Assembly (NCBI RefSeq): GCF_004569505.1
Contig: NZ_SPPK01000001.1
Span: forward strand, 620,001-684,000
Length of the DNA stretch: 64,000 nt
Reading direction: 5' to 3'
Origin: Dysgonomonas mossii
GTDB taxonomy: Bacteria > Bacteroidota > Bacteroidia > Bacteroidales > Dysgonomonadaceae
The notes under the pieces were generated by a model. The model searched no databases. It was not told the DNA's origin and was given only the letters and a program-made list of their open reading frames with translations. A program made the position numbers and the translations under genes. Of the stretch, positions 1 through 6,638 are shown in pieces (the first letter of the stretch is position 1; every line of letters begins with the position of its first letter).

Positions 1-662
1 GTGATTTTGACCTCTAGCGTGCCTCCGTAATATGTTTGAGGATACATACCCATCATCGGGCCTTCTACTCCGTTATGTTTTCCTCTCACGGAATATTGTC
101 CTCGGGCATTTATTCTTATTCTGTCGCTTAAGATGAATTTCATATTTCCTCCTGCACCCACATCGTTGTAGTTCCCTCCATATAGTGCATATTTTGAGGC
201 GTAAGGACCAGCTGAAATTACCAGCCAATCTGTTGGTTGATAGTTAAAGTACATACTTACAGACCTTACTGCGCCTATGGATGGATATGTATTCTGTATA
301 GAAGATGAACTGAGCCAAGCTTCGTTATCCAGATTCATTCCTGAATAATAGCTATAGTCATTGGCAAAAGGATACCGCGTAATCGTATTGCTTTCTACAG
401 GAGGTCCGAGATATACATCAAGCGGAGGAAGTATTAAGTCTATAGTTGCATCATCTCCTTTTTCTAAAGGTTTATACAAATCATATTTGCTTGCAGATGA
501 TTTGTTGTTGCCTGATACATCCAGGTTCAAATAATTCTCTAACCTTTCATCAAATTTGAAAGATCCTTTCTTTAGAGGAGGAAAGCTATCTTTAGGAATC
601 TCAGTTTGGGAATAAGAGGTAACTGAGACGAGTAAAAGTAGTATAAAGACTAGATTTTTCAT
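1..662 (-). CDS. putative outer-membrane protein, 3' end outside window
   Basis: An open frame runs without a stop from the ATG at 662 to the window edge, giving about 220 residues of N-terminal sequence. It starts MKNLVFILLLLVSVTSYSQ, a clear Sec signal peptide with a Bacteroidota-style SQ cleavage site, followed by a charged, proline-containing linker (about residues 20-80). Towards the edge there are short alternating hydrophobic/aromatic segments, such as SVSMYFNYQP and WLVISAGPYASKYALYGG, which look like beta-barrel strands. I infer an outer-membrane or surface beta-barrel, but I do not recognise the family and the missing C-terminus prevents a firmer call. The gene is divergent from the pirin remnant at 1125, with a 460 bp spacer. 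Confidence 0.7.
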   Translation of the reverse strand, partial: MKNLVFILLLLVSVTSYSQTEIPKDSFPPLKKGSFKFDERLENYLNLDVSGNNKSSASKYDLYKPLEKGDDATIDLILPPLDVYLGPPVESNTITRYPFANDYSYYSGMNLDNEAWLSSSSIQNTYPSIGAVRSVSMYFNYQPTDWLVISAGPYASKYALYGGNYNDVGAGGNMKFILSDRIRINARGQYSVRGKHNGVEGPMMGMYPQTYYGGTLEVKI

Positions 663-1010
663 GATTTCTTGTTTTTAATTACTACAACAGTAAAGTTAAT
701 AAATAATTGTGAAAGAAACATATATTTCTTTGTAAAAAGAAGCTGTAAATAACTGATAGATTTATGCTTTATAGCTCATTTAGGAAATGTTTACCTACCA
801 AAAGGTGACAAAAGTAACAGTTTTTATCTGTTTTTGTGCTGTCACTTTTGCTCATTCTTATTTCCCCATACTCTTTTTTGTTATTTATATAATAAGATAA
901 AATTAGCATAAATAAATTTATATAAATCCTTGTTCTATTGCATTGCCTTTCTGGTCTATGTATTGCAATATTGTATAAATATATTTATATATATATATGA
1001 TTTATCTTAT
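663..1010. other. AT-rich intergenic stretch
   Basis: No coding frame is credible here. One imperfect inverted repeat is visible around 800-850: AAAAGTAACAG pairs with CTGTCACTTTT with one mismatch. Most of the rest is runs of A and T leading into the pirin promoter. Confidence 0.5.
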
Positions 1011-1041
1011 TTTGATAATAGATGGATAGTGCTTATCTTTG
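1011..1041 (+). promoter_or_regulatory. Bacteroidota-type promoter for the pirin gene
   Basis: TTTG at 1011-1014, a 19 bp spacer, then TATCTTTG at 1034-1041. This matches the Bacteroides primary promoter consensus (-33 TTTG, -7 TAnnTTTG) in both boxes and in spacing. Transcription would start near 1048, about 75 nt before the start codon. Confidence 0.7.
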
Positions 1042-1124
1042 TAATATAAAAATAAGGTGTATTGCTATGATATACTTTATATTATAAATAGTTACTCATC
1101 AGATATAACAGAAAGGGTAGTTTT

Positions 1125-1846
1125 ATGAAAACAACATTAATTAGAGCATCTTCAAGAGGATCAGCAAACCATGGATGGTTGAACACACACCATACTTTCA
1201 GTTTTGCAAACTACTATGATCCCAACCGTATACATTTTGGCGCATTAAGGGTTATAAACGACGATATAATTGCCGGAGGAGAAGGCTTTGGGACCCATCC
1301 ACATGACATATGGAAATAATTACTATTCCCTTGTATGGTGATTTGGAACACAAGGATAGCATGGGGCATACAGAAGTGATAAAAGCCGGAGAAGTGCAGG
1401 TAATGAGTGCCGGATCGGGTATAACACATAGTGAATACAATGCTAATGAGTATAAACCGGTAAGTCTTTTCCAGATATGGGTTTTTCCATCTCAAAAAAA
1501 TGTAGAACCTCGTTACGACCAACGTGAATTTGATTTTATAGACAATAAAAATCAATTCATCCAAATTGTTGGACCGAAGAGTGATCCTTCAAATACAGCA
1601 CTTTGGATACATCAGGATGCTTGGTTTAATATGGGTACTTTCGATAAAGGTGTCAACACAAGCTATCAGGTGAAGAAAAAAGGGAACGGTGTATTTGCTA
1701 TGGTTGTTGAAGGAGAGTTTTCTGTCGAAGGGCAAAAATTATATCACAGAGATGCATTTGGTGTATGGGATACAGATGGTATAAATATCACCGCAGAATC
1801 TGACAATGCACGTATACTGCTGATAGATGTGCCGATGGTATTTTAA
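1125..1846 (+). pseudogene. pirin family protein, broken by a one-base frameshift
   Basis: The first frame (1125-1319) reads [20 protein letters not shown] and continues through [10 protein letters not shown], then shifts to a stop. The second frame (1310-1846) continues [20 protein letters not shown] to the normal pirin C-terminus. Restoring one A next to position 1308 gives HPHDNMEIIT, the usual pirin sequence. Pirins are bicupin iron-binding proteins; some have quercetinase activity. The lesion separates the first metal-binding pair (HPH) from the second (HSE, about 40 residues into the second frame). The second frame alone would lack half of the metal site. This is either a real pseudogene or a base-call error; the intact promoter and terminator suggest recent loss or an error. 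Confidence 0.85.
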
Positions 1847-1874
1847 TAGAAGAGGTTAAATTATATACATTAGT

Positions 1875-1912
1875 AAAAGGATCTCAAAGCCGAGCTTTGA
1901 GATCCTTTTTTT
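1875..1912 (+). terminator. intrinsic terminator after pirin
   Basis: A perfect 16 bp stem (AAAAGGATCTCAAAGC and its complement) with a CGA loop is followed by T's. It lies between two convergent genes and has A's on the left, so it can work in both directions. Confidence 0.9.
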
Positions 1913-1922
1913 ATAATAAAAG

Positions 1923-2735
1923 TCAGTAGGCTTTATAATTATCATTCAGACGTTTTACTTTACTCGTCTTTACCTTTACATCGTGGCAATAAATAAGGGT
2001 GTAGTTTTCTTTTTCTGCTTCAATGAGAAATCGCTGTTTCTCTTCCGCCGATTTTAATGCACAGATGTCGTAAGCTGAAATCCATTCTAACGGGACATGA
2101 GCACTTGTTGGTATCAGATCCCCGGGAAATGTATATACACCCGCATCTGTCTTGATATATACAACTAACTGCCCTATACTATGTCCGTCAAACAATCTCA
2201 CACTTACCTCTTTAGATATCTGCATGCCTTGGTCAACAAAGCGTAAGAGTGCGGCATCGTGTATCGGCTGTATATTTTCAGCTAAGATAGAATCTGCTTC
2301 CAGTATGTTGGGGGTTAAATAATTGTCCCATTGTTTGCGGCTTAGCCAATAAGTAGCTTTAGCGAAAGAAGGGATTATTTTGTCGTTTTTATCTCTTTTA
2401 GTTGCATATCCGCAATGGTCGAAATGCAAGTGGGTCAATATCACATCGGTGACATCTTCACCCGAGAAGCCATATTTCTTTATTTCGTCTTCAATGTTAA
2501 GCAGAGAGTGTGGTTGGTAGTAAGACATTCTCTCGGTGTGCTTATCTCCCATACCGGTGTCTATCAATATGACCCTGTCTTCGGATATGGCGAGTGCACA
2601 CCGCATAGCTAATGTACACAAGTTGTCGGCATTGCTTGTGTATTTTCTTTGCCAGGCACGCTTTGGTATAGCTCCAAACATGGCACCTCCGTCTGCTTGG
2701 ATATAGCCGCTTTCTATTATTTTTATGTCAACCAT
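1923..2735 (-). CDS. MBL-fold metallo-hydrolase (lactonase-like)
   Basis: A 270-residue metallo-beta-lactamase superfamily protein without signal peptide. The metal motif THLHFDHCG (HxHxDH, residues 102-107) binds the dinuclear metal centre. Further ligands are probably the H of FDGHSIGQ and the D of FPGDLIPTSAHVP. The N-terminal MVDIKIIESG and a long insert after the first strands resemble the AHL-lactonase/PhnP-like branch of the superfamily. That suggests hydrolysis of a small ester, lactone or thioester, but the substrate cannot be read from sequence. It is monocistronic and convergent with the pirin remnant, sharing the hairpin at 1875-1912. Confidence 0.85.
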   Translation of the reverse strand: MVDIKIIESGYIQADGGAMFGAIPKRAWQRKYTSNADNLCTLAMRCALAISEDRVILIDTGMGDKHTERMSYYQPHSLLNIEDEIKKYGFSGEDVTDVILTHLHFDHCGYATKRDKNDKIIPSFAKATYWLSRKQWDNYLTPNILEADSILAENIQPIHDAALLRFVDQGMQISKEVSVRLFDGHSIGQLVVYIKTDAGVYTFPGDLIPTSAHVPLEWISAYDICALKSAEEKQRFLIEAEKENYTLIYCHDVKVKTSKVKRLNDNYKAY

Positions 2736-3032
2736 TTTTTTTCTAAATATTCAGCTAATATACAAAAAAGAAGAGATGATTATCACAATCATCCCTTCCC
2801 CTCTTAACACTAATATAAAACTAACATATACTATGATAAAACAGGTAAAAAATCAACTAAACAATCTATCTAACACACTATGAAAAAAGTAAATCATACC
2901 TGTTTTACATTAGAACATCAAAGACAACATGTTTGTTCAGAATACTTTGTATTTGTTTTATTTATGTAGCGATAGATAAGGTTTATATAATAGCGTGTAA
3001 ATCCATCTTAAACTTTATATATAAAAAAATAC
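2736..3032. other. leader-like intergenic region with inverted repeat and two tiny ORFs
   Basis: It contains a 7 bp hairpin (GATGATT/AATCATC near 2775-2795). A perfect 11 bp inverted repeat, TAAAACAGGTA at 2837-2847 and TACCTGTTTTA at 2897-2907, is spaced by 49 bp. Two very short ATG frames overlap by ATGA at 2880-2883: 16 codons (2833-2883) and 29 codons (2880-2969). There is no evidence that either is translated. Confidence 0.4.
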
Positions 3033-3040
3033 TACTTTTG
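3033..3040 (+). promoter_or_regulatory. -7 element TACTTTTG upstream of the DJ-1/PfpI gene
   Basis: It matches TAnnTTTG and lies 60 bp before the ATG at 3101. No good -33 TTTG is present at the usual spacing. Confidence 0.45.
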
Positions 3041-3100
3041 TACTCTGTTTTGTATATAAACAAAGCATAATCTATAATTGTTTATCATTTATTCTTAAAA

Positions 3101-3697
3101 ATGACAACTATGCAAAATAAGAAGGTTTTAGTGTTTTTGGCAAAGGCATTTGAGACTATGGAGTTTTCTGTTTTCATAGATGTTATTGGTTGGGCAAGAG
3201 TTTGTTATGGTCATGGTTTGTTTGTCGAAACTTGTGCTTTTACTAAAGAAGTTATAAGCACTTTTAATGTACCGATAAGAGTAGATAAAACAATTGAAGA
3301 GATAAACGTTGACGAGTATGCAGCATTGGCAATACCTGGTGGATTTGGCGAATTTGGCTTTTATGAAGAAGCCTATGACGAAAGATTCTTAGACTTAATT
3401 AAGGATTTTGATGCAAAAAATAAAATCATTGCTATAGTTTGTACTGGAGCTCTCCCCTTAGGAAAAAGTGGAATTCTTAAAGATCGGAAGGCAACAACTT
3501 ATCACTTAAATAACGGCTATAGGCAAAAAGAGTTGAAAGAATTTGGGGTGAATGTTGTGAATGAACGAATAGTAGTTGATGGTAAAATTATAACGTCTTA
3601 TTGTCCTGAAACAGCTCCAACTGTTGCATTTGAATTATTAAAGATGCTGACCTCGGAAGAAGAAATGACAGTAGTAAAAAAAGCGATGGGATTTTAA
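3101..3697 (+). CDS. DJ-1/PfpI family protein
   Basis: A 198-residue class I glutamine-amidotransferase-fold protein of the DJ-1/PfpI superfamily. The nucleophile elbow is IAIVCTGALPLG with Cys114. An acidic residue near the N-terminus (Glu18 or Glu21 in FETMEF) would be the usual partner of that cysteine, and the GGFGEFGF segment is the glycine-rich loop. RKATTYHLNNG follows, as in many DJ-1 members. The family includes deglycases, chaperones, isocyanide hydratases and proteases; the substrate here is unknown. The second Met (residue 4) is an alternative start. It stands alone, with its own promoter candidate. Confidence 0.88.
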   Translation: MTTMQNKKVLVFLAKAFETMEFSVFIDVIGWARVCYGHGLFVETCAFTKEVISTFNVPIRVDKTIEEINVDEYAALAIPGGFGEFGFYEEAYDERFLDLIKDFDAKNKIIAIVCTGALPLGKSGILKDRKATTYHLNNGYRQKELKEFGVNVVNERIVVDGKIITSYCPETAPTVAFELLKMLTSEEEMTVVKKAMGF

Positions 3698-3929
3698 GAA
3701 GGAGTTTGTTTTATTCCTTTCTATAAGAGAGTTATTGATTAGATAAGGGGAAAACATATACTTGAGATTTCCATGAAATTATTTACTTTTATCTCCCAAT
3801 TATTTGAATGTATTTTATTGTAAAAGCTCAATATGTATAGTTTGTAAATCATTGCTCCAGGAATTAAAAAATATAAAACGTTTATTCTTCAATCGGTTAA
3901 GTCAAACTGAAGGAAATCTAAAATAAATT

Positions 3930-4472
3930 ATGCTGATAGCTAAAAAACTAAAAGAAGAAAATATCGCCGAATATCTATTGTATATGTGGCAGATAGAGGA
4001 TATTATAAGAGCCAATAAATTAGACATCGATATAATTGATAAGCAAATAATATCAGGGTTCGAACAGCCTCAAAATGTGAAAAATGAAATAAGGGAATGG
4101 TACGAAAACCTTATTGACATGATGAGGAGAGAAGACGTGGTGGAAAAAGGGCATCTGATTATAAATAAGAATGTAATATCGGAGTTGACCGAACTACACA
4201 ATCGACTGCTGAAGTCGCCGCAAGAAAACCAATATACTGAAGCCTATTATAAAACCTTGCCTTTCATTGTTGAATTACGTTCCAAAACGCAAGATAAAAA
4301 TACTCCGGAACTCGAGACCTGTCTAGCCGCTCTATATGGGTTCTTGTTAATGCGCCTGCAAAAGAAAGATATTTCAGGAGAAACTCAATCTGCACTATCG
4401 CAAATAAGCTCATTCTTGAGGTTACTCTCTCTTAAATATCAGGAGTATAAAGCCGGGAAGTTAGATATTTGA
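3930..4472 (+). CDS. DUF4924 family protein
   Basis: A 180-residue cytoplasmic, mostly helical protein beginning MLIAKKLKEENIAEYLLYMW. That start, the IEDIIRAN segment and the ending with SFLRLLSLKYQEYKAGKLD are typical of the Bacteroidota DUF4924 family. There is no signal peptide or membrane segment. The function is unknown. It is a single gene convergent with the anti-sigma gene, and the 230 bp upstream hold no clear element. Confidence 0.8.
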   Translation: MLIAKKLKEENIAEYLLYMWQIEDIIRANKLDIDIIDKQIISGFEQPQNVKNEIREWYENLIDMMRREDVVEKGHLIINKNVISELTELHNRLLKSPQENQYTEAYYKTLPFIVELRSKTQDKNTPELETCLAALYGFLLMRLQKKDISGETQSALSQISSFLRLLSLKYQEYKAGKLDI

Positions 4473-4509
4473 TAGTTTGCTTATATTTAAATTCTACTTA
4501 TAGCTTCTG

Positions 4510-4890
4510 TTAATCTTTGTGTTTCTTTTCTTTGATTCGTCTGCGGATCAGCGAGTCGCTTATAAGGAGTAGTACTCCGACACAAGCTACAGATACTACG
4601 AAAGGATTAAATCCTACTGATGGTATATTGAATGTGATATTTGACCCCATGCCTTGAATATCTTCCTTGAGAGGTAATCCCAAAAGCCAAAAGATAAGCG
4701 TTGGAATTCCAAGCATTCCTACAATGCCGAACGTAATAGAAAGAATTGAAATAATGCTTCTCTTCCGATTTTGTTTTGCCGCAACAATATGTACTCGTTG
4801 CATCAACCGACTTTCGAAGTCTGTCGATGGTTCGTCTAGTTTTATTTCTTGAAATAAACTCTTTAGCCTATCTGTATTTTCTGTATTCAT
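4510..4890 (-). CDS. putative anti-sigma factor, small two-TM membrane protein
   Basis: A 126-residue protein. The N-terminal 45 residues are charged and cytoplasmic (MNTENTDRLKSLFQEIKL, then a DFESRLMQRV segment). Two membrane helices follow, roughly residues 46-73 (IISILSITFGIVGMLGIPTL) and 92-115, and the tail is basic. Its ATG overlaps the stop of the sigma gene by 4 bp (ATGA, 4887-4890), so the two are translationally coupled. A cytoplasmic head plus membrane anchor directly behind an ECF sigma gene is the usual arrangement of an anti-sigma factor. That role is inference; no zinc anti-sigma (HxxxCxxC) motif is present. Confidence 0.65.
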   Translation of the reverse strand: MNTENTDRLKSLFQEIKLDEPSTDFESRLMQRVHIVAAKQNRKRSIISILSITFGIVGMLGIPTLIFWLLGLPLKEDIQGMGSNITFNIPSVGFNPFVVSVACVGVLLLISDSLIRRRIKEKKHKD

Positions 4891-5441
4891 GATTGTATGA
4901 GCTTATTTATTTCAAAGTTTATAATTTTTCTGATTCTGTACAACTTTACTTTTACATTTGCTTCACTATTTCCCGTAATGATGCTTATATTTTTTACGCT
5001 TTGGTCGTTTATATAGAACATACTGATCAGCAAAGCATCGTCCGGGGGCAGTTTTTTTAGTACTGTATCCAAAAGCTGCAACTTATCCTCGGTTGTAATC
5101 TCATCCAGTGTTTCTGATATTTCGTCATCAGGGATATTTGAGAAATTATCGTCAATGGCAGTAAATTCATATTTGCGCTTTCGCAATTCTGATATAGTTG
5201 TGTTATATGCGATCCTGTACAACCATGTTGCAAAGTTCGATTCTTCACGAAACTGTTTTAATGACTGAAATACCTTTATAAATATCTCCTGAACAATATC
5301 TTCGGCTTCTACCCGACGAGAAACTATTTTATTGACAATGGTAAATACCATTCTCTCATATCGACGTACAATGTGTACAAAAGCATCGGTATGTCCGTCT
5401 TTTATTCGGCGTATAAAATAGATATCATCAAATTCAGCCAT
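4887..5441 (-). CDS. ECF-type RNA polymerase sigma factor
   Basis: Sigma-70 region 2 is seen in FIRRIKDGHTDAFVHIVRRY, then AEDIVQEIFIKVFQSLKQF and FATWLYRIAYN. Region 4 is seen in LLDTVLKKLPPDDALLISMFY and the helix-turn-helix around NISIITGNSEANVKVKLYRI. I choose the ATG at 5441 (MAEFDDIY), giving 184 residues. A longer frame opens at 5498, but those 19 residues do not fit the family and overlap the promoter. The ECF-type promoter at 5449-5476 ends only 8 nt before this ATG, so the mRNA would be nearly leaderless. The gene is coupled to the putative anti-sigma gene and divergent from the membrane gene pair at 5599. Confidence 0.9.
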   Translation of the reverse strand: MAEFDDIYFIRRIKDGHTDAFVHIVRRYERMVFTIVNKIVSRRVEAEDIVQEIFIKVFQSLKQFREESNFATWLYRIAYNTTISELRKRKYEFTAIDDNFSNIPDDEISETLDEITTEDKLQLLDTVLKKLPPDDALLISMFYINDQSVKNISIITGNSEANVKVKLYRIRKIINFEINKLIQS

Positions 5442-5448
5442 ACCCGTA

Positions 5449-5476
5449 TGACGCAAGAATATTTGATAGGTTACAA
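5449..5476 (-). promoter_or_regulatory. ECF-type promoter of the sigma/anti-sigma operon
   Basis: Reading the minus strand: TTGTAACC, 14 nt, GCGTCA. GTAACC-type -35 and CGTC-type -10 boxes are typical of autoregulated ECF promoters. The same boxes with the same spacing occur on the other strand at 5519-5546. The expected start point is about 5443-5445, only a few nt before the ATG at 5441. Confidence 0.75.
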
Positions 5477-5518
5477 ATGTAATGTAAAATCTTTTCAAAA
5501 AAATATTTTTTTATTTTG

Positions 5519-5546
5519 TTGTAACCTTTTAAAAATGCTTGCGTCA
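5519..5546 (+). promoter_or_regulatory. ECF-type promoter of the divergent membrane-protein operon
   Basis: TTGTAACC, 14 nt, GCGTCA, matching the promoter of the sigma gene box for box. The spacers are also similar (TTTTAAAAATGCTT against TATCAAATATTCTT). The start point is expected near 5551, giving a leader of about 48 nt before the ATG at 5599. Confidence 0.75.
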
Positions 5547-5598
5547 AAATGAGCAAACGGAAGAAACAAAAATGTTTAATTAATAAAAATAGAAAATT

Positions 5599-6036
5599 AT
5601 GGATCAAATTATGGCAATGGTTATTGTAGCTACAATAGCATATGCAATCTACCGCTTGTTTGAGTTGTTTGCTCGTCGTAGGGAGCGCTTAGCTTTTATC
5701 GAAAAAATTTCAGAAGGGATAGACCCGAATTTACTAAAAGGGCAATTGGATATGTCTCCGAATAAAAGCAATGTAAACAACTATGTAACCTCATGGGCTA
5801 TTCGTGTTGGGCTCTTATTAGTAGGTGTTGGACTAGGGGTGGCTATCGTCGCTGTTATAGACTTGTTAGCTGTGGCTCCTCCAAGTGCGGACGAAAGAGC
5901 CTTCTATGAGTTTCGCAATACTATATCTATTTTATATCCGGCATGCGCTGCCATATTTGGTGGTATAGGGCTTGTTATTGCTTACTTTATAGAGAGGAAA
6001 GATTCTAAGAAAGAACAGGACAAAGAGGTCGAATAA
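5599..6036 (+). CDS. DUF6249-like membrane protein, putative ECF sigma target
   Basis: A 145-residue protein with three likely membrane helices: about residues 2-20 (IMAMVIVATIAYAIYRLF), 65-90 (SWAIRVGLLLVGVGLGVAIV) and 108-130. A charged cytoplasmic segment separates the first two, and the tail is highly charged (RKDSKKEQDKEVE). The pattern resembles the DUF6249 family often found next to ECF sigma genes in Bacteroidota; the family name is from memory. It is the first gene behind the ECF promoter at 5519-5546, so it is probably expressed together with the sigma factor. Molecular function is unknown. Confidence 0.65.
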   Translation: MDQIMAMVIVATIAYAIYRLFELFARRRERLAFIEKISEGIDPNLLKGQLDMSPNKSNVNNYVTSWAIRVGLLLVGVGLGVAIVAVIDLLAVAPPSADERAFYEFRNTISILYPACAAIFGGIGLVIAYFIERKDSKKEQDKEVE

Positions 6037-6048
6037 TTGGTTTCGTAT

Positions 6049-6402
6049 ATGAACAAAGAATTACATTCAATTCTGTTTACTCTAATTATTGTGGCCGTAG
6101 TTATAGGTGGTTGGCTCATTGGGCGTAATCAAGGGTGGTTTGTTCGTAGCTCGGCAAATGATATTAATATATGCCGAAATGTAACAGGAGATACCTTGTA
6201 CTTTAACTCTAAAAATCCAATCTATACGGTTTCGGGCTGGAGTGCTTCTCGTCATGACGATGATATTCTACACGTAGACCTGAAACTAAAAAGAAATAGG
6301 CAGAACAATAGGATAGAGATGTATTTAGATACAGCAAATGTTCGCTATGTAGAAATTTATGGTAAGGTGATGTCGATAAACGATATTCCATTTAGTAAAT
6401 AA
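6049..6402 (+). CDS. hypothetical single-TM protein, second gene of the ECF target operon
   Basis: The ATG at 6049 (MNKELHSILF) gives 117 residues; a TTG at 6037 directly after the previous stop is less likely. Residues 4-24 form one membrane helix or uncleaved signal anchor. The rest is soluble and beta-rich, with NICRNVTGDTLYFNSKNPIY and paired strands up to the end, and would lie in the periplasm. It follows the DUF6249-like gene by 12 nt and precedes a strong terminator, so it shares the ECF promoter. I do not recognise a family. Confidence 0.6.
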   Translation: MNKELHSILFTLIIVAVVIGGWLIGRNQGWFVRSSANDINICRNVTGDTLYFNSKNPIYTVSGWSASRHDDDILHVDLKLKRNRQNNRIEMYLDTANVRYVEIYGKVMSINDIPFSK

Positions 6403-6428
6403 AATTTATCTGTAGATGAGTTGGCAAT

Positions 6429-6464
6429 AGACATCAGGTAAGCAGAGCCTGATGTCTTTTTTTT
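6429..6464 (+). terminator. intrinsic terminator of the ECF target operon
   Basis: A 10 bp stem AGACATCAGG/CCTGATGTCT with a 9 nt loop is followed by eight T's. Confidence 0.9.
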
Positions 6465-6638
6465 GTGAAAAAAGTGTCGTTCTGTTAAAAATGATAAAAT
6501 ATTTATTGCTTTAGTGATAAATGTATAATTATGGCGACTAGTAAGCATATCTCAGTTGAACAGATTAAATCTATGTATATCTTAGTCAGCTGAAAAACAA
6601 CTAAAAAAACGAAATATATTTATAATTATACTAAACTT

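Noticed and set aside
5549-5626. Possible leaderless short ORF behind the plus-strand ECF promoter
   Set aside because: The ATG at 5549 opens only about 25 codons that overlap the real gene at 5599 in another frame; no sign of selection.
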